From Halopseudomonas sabulinigri (GTDB taxonomy: Bacteria > Pseudomonadota > Gammaproteobacteria > Pseudomonadales > Pseudomonadaceae), in NCBI GenBank assembly GCA_011053055.1, contig DRHT01000014.1, positions 1-40,929 of the forward strand: a DNA stretch of 40,929 nucleotides, in the 5' to 3' direction. The number at the start of each line of letters is the position of its first letter. Within the stretch, counting starts at the first letter, position 1. Shown here one piece after another: positions 1 to 7,312 of this stretch. The notes under the pieces are model-generated. The model did no database searches, was not told the DNA's origin, and saw only the letters and a list, made by a program, of their open reading frames with translations. The position numbers were made by a program, and so were the translations under genes.

Positions 1-149
1 AATTTGTTGTCGCGGTGGGTCCGTGAAGCGGACGATGTGCCAAGCAAAGCGTTCAAGGGCTCTGGTACGCCTCGTGACGAGGAGCTTGCCAATCTGAAAC
101 GCGAACTGGCGCGGGTAAAAAAGGAGCGCGATTTTTTGCGCTTGGACAT
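1..149 (+). pseudogene. IS3-family transposase OrfA fragment (truncated at both ends)
   Basis: Frame 1 from the window edge reads as the middle of an IS3-family (IS51/IS150-like) OrfA: N-L-L-S-R-W-V-R-E-A, then a G-T-P-R-D-E-E-L linker and the leucine-zipper stretch L-K-R-E-L-A-R-V-K-K-E-R-D-F-L. In intact OrfA proteins this is followed by a short E/K-A-A-x-F-F-A-K-like tail. Here the reading departs from the family after D-F-L-R, about position 140, and runs into unrelated codons that stop at 196-198. The upstream helix-turn-helix part would lie outside the window. No OrfB follows, so the copy cannot transpose by itself. The break coincides with an inverted piece of what looks like the start of the same kind of gene (see the next feature). 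Confidence 0.75.
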
Positions 150-194
150 GAACACTCCTTTGGCACATTGTGCCTCTTTTCAAGAGTGTCCGCA
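130..194 (-). mobile_element. Inverted left end of an IS3-like element joined head-on to the OrfA fragment
   Basis: Read on the minus strand from 194, the sequence begins TGCGGACACTCTTGAAAAG, which looks like a TG-starting terminal inverted repeat. It then has an AGGAG ribosome site (complement of 155-159) and an ATG (149-147) coding M-S-K-R-K-K, a typical start of IS3 OrfA. Six codons later it runs into the opposite-facing OrfA fragment; the two share the A/T run at 131-140. I infer an inversion or illegitimate join between two ends of the same or a related insertion sequence. The assignment rests on pattern recognition of a short segment and is not certain. Confidence 0.5.
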
Positions 195-383
195 GTAACG
201 GGGTAGAACCCGATCTCTACACAGCCGCTCACCACACTTTCTCCTAGGGCACCGGCCTCGTAGCCCCATCAACACCAACCGTGTCTCACCATTGAAACAT
301 TTCCCACTTTACGGGTCGGATGGGTATCAATCCAAATCACCATCGCCGACGGTGTAAAGCCGCCCGTGACGCTGGAGTAATGA

Positions 384-2159
384 ATGCCCCGTACTTTGCC
401 CAATAAACGCACTCTGTGGCCTGCACTGCTGTTACTGACCTTGCCCTTTACTGCCGCAGCGGCTGAAGATCCGATTCGCATTCAACAGCTGCAGCGTTGC
501 GGTGATTTGTTGGAGACGCAGAAGCAGACCTTTTGTCTGCGAGTTAAAGGTTTACAGGCAGGTGATTGGCAGGCACGGCTGAATGGCGAGGCGCTGAGTG
601 CAGAGCAGATAAGCGGCGAGGATGAGGTGCTGCAACTGCAACTTGATGCCGAGGCTAAACAGAGCGGCCCGCTGGTGCTTGAACAGCAGGGGCAGCAAAG
701 TAATCCGGTCTGGCTATCGCTGGGTACTAGCCACGTGGTGGCTGCCAAGGCGGATGAGGTGGCCAAGAACATGGATGGGCTAACTTCTTATGTTGACCTT
801 ATTAGTGTGGTGGTCGAGGAAGATTACGACGGCGCGAAAGAAGCCAAGCGGCTGGCAGAAAAGTACGATGCCAAGGTAGTCGGCATGATCCCGCCGCTGA
901 ATACCTATCAACTGCGTCTCGCAGCTAAAAATCTGGATGAGCGCGATGCTACCGTCCTCCGTCTGGGTGGCGAAGTCAGCGTGGATGCAGTCGTGATTGA
1001 GGAGTCGGGGGCAGAGGAAAGTATTGAAGCGGACGCCGATAAGGGACCACCGGCGGACAACGAGGAGTGGGCCTCAAACCGTTTTCTTGACGCAGTGAAT
1101 TTTTATCAGCGCCGCCTACAACGCGAGAGCGGTGGTGTAGAGACACACCCGGTGCGTATCGGCGTTATCGAGCGTGATGTGGACTTTGATGCGCCCGACT
1201 TTGCTGACTATAGCGGCGGTGATTGCCGTACCGACAGCAAGCGGATTTGCCTTTACGCGCGCGATGCCGACGAGCCGAGTGGCCATGGCAGCACGGTTAG
1301 CGGAATATTGGCGGCCGCCTGGAACAAAGGCGGCAACAGTGGCTTTCTCCGTGGCCTGGATGACGTCGGCCCCGGTTTTGACGTCATAGTTGGACGTGAC
1401 TCGGACGCCGGCATTACCGCCAATATCGCGGCCTCCGTGAACATGGTGGAAGACGGCGTTCGCGTGTTGAACTGGAGCTGGGGTATTCACCGCGTCGGTG
1501 CAATTGACGTAAACGGCGATCCTATCGACTCGCTGGTGCGCTCGGGCATTGCCATGAGTGGCTACGAAGAGTTGCTGGAGGAGTTCTTTCTTTGGCTGCG
1601 CGAAGAGCATCCCAACGTAGTGGTGGTCAACTCGGCGGGTAATGGCTCTTCATTCTCCGGGCGGGATGAGTATCGGCTGCCTTCCTCCTTCGTGACCGAT
1701 CAGCTGTTTGTAGTGGGTGGTCATCAGCGTAGCGAGAAAGACGTGCCGGTCGAGGACGCTGAATACGCTATTAAGCGCAAGGCCTCCAACATCGACATGC
1801 GCGTGGATATTACCGCCGCTGCCTGCGTACATGGCTCTACCGCCAAGGCAGACGAGGAGGGCGATGTACACTGCGGCACCTCTTACGCCACGCCGCTGGT
1901 TGCGGGTTTGCTGGCCGCTATGCTGTCGATTAATCCGGAGCTAGAGCCGGATCAGCTGCGCATGTTGCTGCGCCGCAGTGCGATGACCATAGGTGAGGAA
2001 TACGACTTCGAGCCGACCGAGGGCGACGATCTGACTGCACCGATTTTGCCGTCCGAACGCGCGAACGAATTGAACAACCCGGATGTCGGTCATTCCGCCC
2101 GTCTGGATATGTACAAGGCGCTGGATCTGACAGTGAAGAGTCTCGATCGGGTGCGGTAA
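384..2159 (+). CDS. Secreted S8 (subtilisin-like) serine peptidase, atypical first catalytic motif
   Basis: A 591-residue exported protein. The start ATG has GGAG at 374-377, six bases upstream. Residues 1 to about 27 form a signal peptide (basic start, leucine core, A-A-A-A end). Residues 30-225 are acidic and not recognised; they may be a prodomain or adaptor. The peptidase domain spans about 255-560. The His motif S-G-H-G-S-T-V-S-G gives His301, S-A-G-N gives the oxyanion Asn420, and G-T-S-Y-A-T-P gives the nucleophile Ser500. The strand that should carry the catalytic Asp reads V-I-E-R-D-V-D, so the aligned position is Glu263, with Asp265 and Asp267 close by. Family membership is secure; activity is an inference because of this substitution. 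It stands alone between the IS remnant and a convergent gene. Confidence 0.85.
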   Translation: MPRTLPNKRTLWPALLLLTLPFTAAAAEDPIRIQQLQRCGDLLETQKQTFCLRVKGLQAGDWQARLNGEALSAEQISGEDEVLQLQLDAEAKQSGPLVLEQQGQQSNPVWLSLGTSHVVAAKADEVAKNMDGLTSYVDLISVVVEEDYDGAKEAKRLAEKYDAKVVGMIPPLNTYQLRLAAKNLDERDATVLRLGGEVSVDAVVIEESGAEESIEADADKGPPADNEEWASNRFLDAVNFYQRRLQRESGGVETHPVRIGVIERDVDFDAPDFADYSGGDCRTDSKRICLYARDADEPSGHGSTVSGILAAAWNKGGNSGFLRGLDDVGPGFDVIVGRDSDAGITANIAASVNMVEDGVRVLNWSWGIHRVGAIDVNGDPIDSLVRSGIAMSGYEELLEEFFLWLREEHPNVVVVNSAGNGSSFSGRDEYRLPSSFVTDQLFVVGGHQRSEKDVPVEDAEYAIKRKASNIDMRVDITAAACVHGSTAKADEEGDVHCGTSYATPLVAGLLAAMLSINPELEPDQLRMLLRRSAMTIGEEYDFEPTEGDDLTAPILPSERANELNNPDVGHSARLDMYKALDLTVKSLDRVR

Positions 2160-2247
2160 TAGTCAGCGGCTTAGTGCTTGGTGGTCTGATCCCGGCGCTG
2201 CTTCATCGCATCATGCCGGACGATGTAAGAGAAATGTTGGCGCCGAT

Positions 2248-2937
2248 TCAGTGAAGGCAGCATTTCTTGAACTTCTTGCCACTACCGCAGTGGCAAGGGT
2301 CGTTGCGGCAAATATTGTTTGTTGCCCTCACTGGCTCTGGAGCTTCCCGCGGCAGGTTTTCCGCCGGAGTTCTCTGGGTTAACCAATAGGCATGCAGGTA
2401 GCGTGCGGCTGGCGCTATCTCAGCTATTGTCTGCTGATGTTCCTGCAGGGTCAGATCGGCAAGTACGGAAAAATTCTCTTCAATGCCATGCAGGGCGATC
2501 GCGTCCAGCCAGGTATCGGCGCTCTCTGGCAACTTGGGCCAGGCGCCCAAGGCAACGCCGCGCATATAGCCAAAGCACCATTCTTCGGCGATCAGGACAG
2601 GCTCCTCGGTGAAGGAGTTCATATTGAAAATGGGCTCAAACTGTTCGGGGTTCTGCATCAGCGAGCTGACGATTTGATTCATATGCTGGATCAGAATCGC
2701 CATGAAATCTTGTATTTGCTGTTGGTTTTCCCACTCCGGCTGCTTGTCAGCACCACCCCACAGGGCTGGCAACCATCGGCTGGGCGGGATCAGCTCTGGC
2801 CCAGATACGATGGCGGTAAAAAAGCCATCCAGCTCAGAGACACCCAGTACTGAGTCGTCGTTGCCGTAGTCGAGCAGCGTTTCTTCGAGAGCGTCCAGTT
2901 CCTCGTCGGTCAGCGGAGCGATAAGTGGAAGTTTCAT
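2248..2937 (-). CDS. UPF0149 (YecA-like) family protein with C-terminal SEC-C zinc motif
   Basis: A 229-residue cytoplasmic protein. Residues 1-190 match the UPF0149/YecA pattern: an acidic start with D-E-E-L-D-A-L-E and L-x-x-L-D-G-F-F, then the central C-F-G-Y-M-R-G-V helix. The C-terminal 20 residues carry the SEC-C motif C-R-N-D-P-C-H-C-G-S-G-K-K-F-K-K-C-C, which binds zinc in SecA and related proteins. The ATG is preceded by AAGGAG seven to eight bases upstream on the minus strand. Established knowledge for the family is a zinc-binding role, sometimes linked to the SecA/ribosome; the exact function is not established. It is convergent with the S8 peptidase and separated from the upstream sulfatase by a strong terminator. 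Confidence 0.85.
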   Translation of the reverse strand: MKLPLIAPLTDEELDALEETLLDYGNDDSVLGVSELDGFFTAIVSGPELIPPSRWLPALWGGADKQPEWENQQQIQDFMAILIQHMNQIVSSLMQNPEQFEPIFNMNSFTEEPVLIAEEWCFGYMRGVALGAWPKLPESADTWLDAIALHGIEENFSVLADLTLQEHQQTIAEIAPAARYLHAYWLTQRTPAENLPREAPEPVRATNNICRNDPCHCGSGKKFKKCCLH

Positions 2938-3124
2938 GCAAGGGTCTCCTTGTTGCTGACGCGGCCTTTGCAGCGATTATCTGTGGATTGGAAATCTTAT
3001 CACTACTGTCGGGCAGGCAAGCGCGGACGGAGTGTAAACGCTGGCGGCGAGGCTCTGCCAGCTTGTGTGCTCTGCCCCGCACAACGGATAGGGTTGCCGC
3101 TTTTTTGCTTGATTAGGTGATAGT

Positions 3125-3166
3125 AAAAAAGCACCCACCCAGAAACGTTCTGGGTGGGTGCTTTTT
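3125..3166 (-). terminator. Bidirectional rho-independent terminator downstream of the sulfatase gene
   Basis: A perfect 14-bp stem (3131-3144 paired with 3148-3161) encloses a three-base ACG loop. It is flanked by an A run on the left and a T run on the right, so it can act on both strands. It lies about 45 bases past the sulfatase stop codon and before the UPF0149 gene, both on the minus strand. Confidence 0.9.
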
Positions 3167-3206
3167 GTTGCTTACACCGATTGGTGTCAGCTAGCGGATG
3201 TGTTTC

Positions 3207-4859
3207 TCAGTTGGATGAGCCGTTGGGGTTTGACAGCTTCTGCATTGCCTCATCAATGCCTTTCTTCAGACTAAGCGTATCGGCGCCCTGGCTTGGTGGG
3301 TACTCCTGCATACTCTTTAGGTGAGCGGCAAGGTAAGGGCCTGCGGCGGTGGGAGCCCACATCTTCTGAGCAAAGAACTTGCGTCCTGCGTATCCCCATT
3401 CATGCGATTGCGGATCCATTTTTTCCATTGGGTCCATCAGCAGATTGAAAAGGTATGGAACGCTCGGATAGTACTTCTCGTCGAACCAGCTGCCATCGGG
3501 CTTGATACCGATGTGCATCTTCCAGGCGTTGACGCGTACCGCCATCAGATCGGTTTCGTCGTAGTAGAAAAACTCTTTGCGTGCTGACTTATCCGACGCA
3601 CCTGTCCAATAGTCGAGGTTGTTGTACCCATCAAGATGGTTTTTGTAGGTCTTGCCGTTCATCTTGTAGCCGTCGAGCAAGTTTTCCTTGATGTCTGGTG
3701 AGCCAGCGGCAGCGGCCAAGGTTACAAAGAGATCCTCGTGGGACTGGATGCCGTTCGCTGAGGTCCGCGCAGGGATATGCCCAGGCCAGCGGATCAGTAG
3801 AGGTACACGCACACCGCCTTCCCACGTAGTGCCTTTCTCGCCGCGGAAGGGTGCATAACCGCCATCTGGCCACATCATCAGTTCGTTGCCGTTGTCAGTG
3901 GTGTAGACGACGATCGTGTTATCAGCAACGCCGAGTTCGTCGAGTTTGGCAAGCAGGGCACCGACCTGTTCGTCATGCTCAAGCATTTTGGCCCGAACGA
4001 TGTCAGATTCCGCGCGTCCTTCGTCTACAGCCTGCTGAACATATTTGTTCTGCGGGTGTGACCAGATGTGGATCGCTGTGGTGTTGAACCAGACAAAGAA
4101 GGGTTCTTCGTCCTTACCTTTGCGGTCGAGATAGTCGAGTGTTGCATCCAGTACCTCGCCATCGAAGGTTTCCATACGTTCGCGAGTCAGGGGGCCGGTA
4201 TTTTCAATGGTTTGTCTGCCAACTCGGCCAAACTTTGGATCTTCGGTCGGATCGTCCACGTCGGTAGCGACGGTGCGCAGCACGCCACGTGGGCCGTACT
4301 GATCGTGATAAGCCGGGTCTTTTTGTCCTGGATAATCCAGTTGCTCGGGTTCTTCTTCGGCGTTCAGGTGATACAGGTTACCAAACCATTCGTCGAAGCC
4401 GTGGACAGTCGGTAGAAACTCATTTCGGTCGCCGAGATGGTTCTTGCCGAACTGGGCCGTGTTGTAACCATCTGCTTTCAATACCTCGGCCAGCGTGGGG
4501 TCTGACGCTTGAATGCCGCGCTCGGAGCCGGGGATGCCGATGGTAGTCATGCCGGTGCGAACCGGCAGTTGGCCTGTGATAAAGGCTGCACGTCCCGCCG
4601 TGCAGCTTGGTTGGCCGTAGTGGTCGGTGAACAGAATGCCGTCATCGGCAATGCTGTCGATGTTGGGGGTTCTGCCCATCATCCCGTGTGTATAAGCGCC
4701 GACGTTCCACATCCCGATGTCATCGCCGAAGATAACCAGGATGTTTGGCTTTTTTTCGTCTGCGGCATGAGCGGGAGTGATTATGACGGCCGCAGCAAAA
4801 CTGAATGCAAAAGCCGTAGCCCTAAGCACTCCTTGTGGCGCCAAACTTAATGTTTTCAT
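3207..4859 (-). CDS. Exported Cys-type arylsulfatase (sulfatase family S1)
   Basis: A 550-residue sulfatase with a signal peptide (residues 1-32, ending A-H-A). The alkaline-phosphatase-like sulfatase fold is visible in order: I-L-V-I-F-G-D-D metal ligands (Asp46, Asp47), then P-S-C-T-A-G-R with Cys86 as the residue oxidised to formylglycine, G-K-N-H-L-G (Lys139, His141), T-A-I-H (His264) and T-T-D-N-G-N-E (Asp322, Asn323). All residues expected for hydrolysis of sulfate esters are present. Conversion of Cys86 requires a maturase (FGE or anSME), and none is encoded in the window. The substrate cannot be read from sequence; the family includes arylsulfatases and marine polysaccharide sulfatases. 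It is monocistronic or preceded by a very small ORF, and ends at a strong terminator. Confidence 0.92.
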   Translation of the reverse strand: MKTLSLAPQGVLRATAFAFSFAAAVIITPAHAADEKKPNILVIFGDDIGMWNVGAYTHGMMGRTPNIDSIADDGILFTDHYGQPSCTAGRAAFITGQLPVRTGMTTIGIPGSERGIQASDPTLAEVLKADGYNTAQFGKNHLGDRNEFLPTVHGFDEWFGNLYHLNAEEEPEQLDYPGQKDPAYHDQYGPRGVLRTVATDVDDPTEDPKFGRVGRQTIENTGPLTRERMETFDGEVLDATLDYLDRKGKDEEPFFVWFNTTAIHIWSHPQNKYVQQAVDEGRAESDIVRAKMLEHDEQVGALLAKLDELGVADNTIVVYTTDNGNELMMWPDGGYAPFRGEKGTTWEGGVRVPLLIRWPGHIPARTSANGIQSHEDLFVTLAAAAGSPDIKENLLDGYKMNGKTYKNHLDGYNNLDYWTGASDKSARKEFFYYDETDLMAVRVNAWKMHIGIKPDGSWFDEKYYPSVPYLFNLLMDPMEKMDPQSHEWGYAGRKFFAQKMWAPTAAGPYLAAHLKSMQEYPPSQGADTLSLKKGIDEAMQKLSNPNGSSN

Positions 4860-4906
4860 TCTATATTCTTAACGGGCTTGTCAGTTGCTGAGTTTTAACG
4901 CTTTTT

Positions 4907-5065
4907 TCAGGCTTGCTCAAAGAGCCGCGCAAGCAAGGTTGGGGATGACAAATTTTGGGGTGAAAACGGATATTTTTTCGGCAGCCGTTTTTCTTCGTGC
5001 CTGATCAACTCTTTGTGGTCGGCGGCCATCAGTGCAGAGGCAAGGATATGTAAGGCGTCCAGCAT
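4907..5065 (-). CDS. Possible small protein (52 aa), unrecognised
   Basis: A short open frame upstream of the sulfatase gene on the same strand encodes an amphipathic start (M-L-D-A-L-H-I-L-A-S-A-L-M-A-A-D-H-K) followed by a charged stretch and a hydrophilic tail. Codon use resembles the neighbouring genes and it ends 47 bases before the sulfatase ATG. There is no clear ribosome binding site and I recognise no family, so this could equally be chance. The frame stays open upstream of the ATG. Confidence 0.25.
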   Translation of the reverse strand: MLDALHILASALMAADHKELIRHEEKRLPKKYPFSPQNLSSPTLLARLFEQA

Positions 5066-5318
5066 GATATCAACGCCGCTGCCTGAGCGGCGGCACCGTT
5101 AGGGCTGACGAGGCCGGTGAGGTGCCTTGTGGCACTTTATACATAACCCCCCTAACGGTAATTTGCTAAGCGCAACCCCTAAACAGTTTGCGATCTTTGG
5201 CCCATTGATACCCCGTCAATCAGCGCACGCATGACTGCTATCCTCGGTTGGCATCAGTTAGTCGTCGGCCTATGCTGTGTCATCAACGAGACACCAGACA
5301 TTAAACCAAGGCCCCCCG
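5066..5318. other. Intergenic region between sulfatase side and the selenocysteine cassette
   Basis: No gene or RNA is recognised here. A GC-rich imperfect repeat sits around 5080-5100 and a C-rich stretch around 5140-5185. The promoter of the downstream operon should lie here, but I could not pick -35 and -10 boxes with confidence. An alternative in-frame GTG at 5277 is rejected as start of the next gene. Confidence 0.4.
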
Positions 5319-6755
5319 ATGAATAGAGTACTGCCCGATGGCCTGATAGTGGTGGCCAAGGCTGATTGTCCGACCTGTCGTCTGGTTGAGCCGCTGCTCG
5401 CCGAGATAGCGCAAAGCGATCAGTTGACTGTCTATGTGCAGGATTCGGCCGAGTATGCCGCCGATCTCTCTGGCTCCCTGTATGACAAAACGCTGGAGCA
5501 TTCTTACCGCCTTGGCATCGAGTTTGTGCCAACGCTTATCCGCGTTGAAAACGGTAAAGAAGTAGAGCGTACCTACGGCTGGCACAAGGAAGATTGGCGC
5601 CAACTGAGTGGTGTGGCAACGCTGGGCGAAGAATTACCCGTAATGCGCCCCGGCTGCGGCTCGAAGACGCTGGAACCGGGAATATCCGAAGAGTTGGAAC
5701 TGGCCTTTGGTGACTTCAAGCTGCAATCGCGAGAGATCGATATTGCCGGCGCTGATGACCCGATGGAGACCTGTTACGAGCGCGGCTGGAGCGACGGGCT
5801 GCCGGTCGTGCCGCCCACGCCCGTGCGCGTGCTACGCATGCTCAAGGGCACAGAGCGCAAGCCTGAGGAAGTAGTTGGTTTGATGCCACCGGATCTGGTG
5901 CCGGTTAGCGTGGAAAAGGTCGCTATCAACGCCGTGCTGGCGGGCTGTAAGCCTGAGTACATGCCGGTGCTGCTAGCTGCGTTAGAGGCTTCGCTTACGG
6001 ATGAATTTGGCCTGCACGGCCTGATCTGCACCACTATGTTTGGTAGCCCGATGATCATGGTCAACGGCCCAGCAGCCAAGGCGATTGGCATGAACTCGGG
6101 GGTAAACGCTCTAGGGCAGGGTAATCGTGCCAACGCCACTATCGGCCGTGCGCTGCAGTTGATTATTCGTAACGTCGGCGGTGGTCGGCCCGGTGAGATT
6201 GACCGCTCGACTATGGGTAATCCAGGCAAGGTCGGTTTTTGTTTCGCTGAGGCGGAAGACAGTGACTGGTTGCCGCTGGCGCAGGAGCGTGGCGTAGCCC
6301 CCGGCCGCTCTGCGGTGACCTTGTTCCCCGGTGAAGGGGTGCAGGGCATTGTTGACCAGAAGTCCCGTGACCCTGAATCCCTGGCGCGCTCCTTTGCGCT
6401 GTCGTTGCGCACCGTCGACCATGCCAAACTGGCGATGGCAGGCGATGCGGTATTGGTTGTCTCGCCTGAGCATGCGCGGGTATTCATCGATGCTGGCTGG
6501 TCCAAGCAGCGGCTGCGTGAAGAGTTAGAAAAGCTGCTGCTGGCGCCGGGCGAACAGTTAGTCGCGGGCGCCGGCGGCATAGCCGAGGGTATCCCGGCAC
6601 GTTTCAAGGATCAGCAAGTGCCCAAGTTTCGCCCCGGCGGCTTGTTGATCGTCAGGGCTGGCGGCACCGCTGGCCTGTTTTCCGCCATTATTGCTGGCTG
6701 GGCAGCGTCAGGCCCAGTCGGTTCGTCTCCGGTAACTCGTGAGGTAAATATATGA
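5319..6755 (+). CDS. Thioredoxin-domain fusion protein, partner of the UGSC selenoprotein
   Basis: A 478-residue cytoplasmic protein. Residues 1-105 are a thioredoxin fold: C-P-T-C redox motif (Cys17, Cys20) and the V-P-T cis-proline (Pro71). A P-G-C-G-S-K segment follows (Cys113). Residues about 140-470 form a large conserved domain of unknown function (W-S-D-G-L-P-V-V-P-P-T, F-G-S-P-M-I-M-V-N-G-P, G-N-P-G-K-V-G-F-C-F-A-E). I chose ATG 5319 over an in-frame GTG at 5277 because the thioredoxin strand begins directly after it; the AAGG upstream is weak. Its stop overlaps the ATG of the selenoprotein gene (ATGA), which implies translational coupling and a shared complex or pathway. I infer that the CPTC site supplies electrons to the Sec centre of the next protein. 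The overall reaction is not known to me. Confidence 0.75.
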   Translation: MNRVLPDGLIVVAKADCPTCRLVEPLLAEIAQSDQLTVYVQDSAEYAADLSGSLYDKTLEHSYRLGIEFVPTLIRVENGKEVERTYGWHKEDWRQLSGVATLGEELPVMRPGCGSKTLEPGISEELELAFGDFKLQSREIDIAGADDPMETCYERGWSDGLPVVPPTPVRVLRMLKGTERKPEEVVGLMPPDLVPVSVEKVAINAVLAGCKPEYMPVLLAALEASLTDEFGLHGLICTTMFGSPMIMVNGPAAKAIGMNSGVNALGQGNRANATIGRALQLIIRNVGGGRPGEIDRSTMGNPGKVGFCFAEAEDSDWLPLAQERGVAPGRSAVTLFPGEGVQGIVDQKSRDPESLARSFALSLRTVDHAKLAMAGDAVLVVSPEHARVFIDAGWSKQRLREELEKLLLAPGEQLVAGAGGIAEGIPARFKDQQVPKFRPGGLLIVRAGGTAGLFSAIIAGWAASGPVGSSPVTREVNI

Positions 6756-7291
6756 ACGACAGCATATTGCTCGATCCGACGGCCGAACAGGCCCCGACGC
6801 AGCGTGCGCGTTTGGCTCGGCCTGTCAGCCTTGAGGGCAAAGTGGTTGGCTTGCTGGATATTTCCAAGCCGCGCGGCAACGTATTCCTTGATCGTATAGA
6901 GGAGCAACTGGCGGCAATGGGTGTGGAGGTCAAGCGTTACAGCAAGCCGACCTTCACGCGCGTCGCACCGACTGAACTCAAACAGCAGATGGCCGCTGAG
7001 GTCGATTTGTTGGTAGAAGGGCTGGCTGACTGAGGGTCTTGTACGTCGTGCTGTATGCATGACATAGCAGACCTGGAGTCACGTCAGATCCCAGGAGTAG
7101 GGGTTGCCTCTAGTGAATTTGTACAAGCGGCTGCATTGCAGTCCAAAGCGCTTGGTTTTGATGCGGCCATGGTCTTTGTACCGCACCCGATCCAGGATCG
7201 TACCGATGATGAAATGCGCGCGCTGGCCGATGGCGCTCTGGCGGATATTTTGCGCCTGTTGCGTGCAGATCCTGAGGGCGCCAGCGTTTAA
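6752..7291 (+). CDS. UGSC-family selenoprotein, Sec94 encoded by in-frame UGA at 7031-7033
   Basis: Read through the UGA, this is a single 179-residue protein. Residues 30-93 form a Rossmann-like half (K-V-V-G-L-L-D-I-S-K-P-R-G, then V-D-L-L-V-E-G-L-A-D), followed at once by U-G-S-C-T-S-C-C (Sec94, Cys97, Cys100, Cys101) and a second half with I-P-G-V-G-V-A-S-S-E-F. Support for Sec rather than stop: the frame stays open and family-like on both sides, a SECIS-like hairpin starts two bases after the UGA, and selA, selB and selC follow. UGSC proteins are a known selenoprotein family of unknown reaction. The U-x-x-C-x-x-C spacing is that of GrdB/PrdB reductases. A standard gene caller would report a 93-residue truncated protein and a separate small ORF. 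The start overlaps the previous stop; the true stop is TAA 7289-7291. Confidence 0.92.
7035..7073 (+). promoter_or_regulatory. Bacterial SECIS-like hairpin for Sec insertion at UGA 7031-7033
   Basis: A 39-nt hairpin begins two bases after the UGA. The lower stem is 5 bp (7035-7039 with 7069-7073), then a 2x2 mismatch, 2 bp, a C-A mismatch, and a 7-bp upper stem (7045-7051 with 7057-7063, including one G-U). A five-base U-G-U-A-U loop (7052-7056) closes it. Position, size and a G within the apical loop fit bacterial SECIS elements bound by the SelB C-terminal winged helices. It lies inside the coding region, so it also constrains the residues after Sec. Pairing was worked out by hand. Confidence 0.8.
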
Positions 7292-7312
7292 GTCGCGTGG
7301 AAGGGCAGCCGC

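Noticed and set aside
53-235. Minus-strand 60-codon ORF over the IS remnant
   Set aside because: It overlaps the rearranged IS junction in another frame and resembles no known protein.
5774-6607. Minus-strand ORF of 277 codons opposite the thioredoxin-fusion gene
   Set aside because: Composition is a mirror of the plus-strand gene (serine, proline and arginine-rich), with no domain or ribosome site.
7055-7291. Separate small gene starting at ATG 7055 after a stop at 7031
   Set aside because: The frame is continuous with the upstream half through UGA, the U-G-S-C motif spans the junction, no ribosome site precedes ATG 7055, and the Sec machinery follows. A selenoprotein explains all of this better than two genes or a pseudogene.
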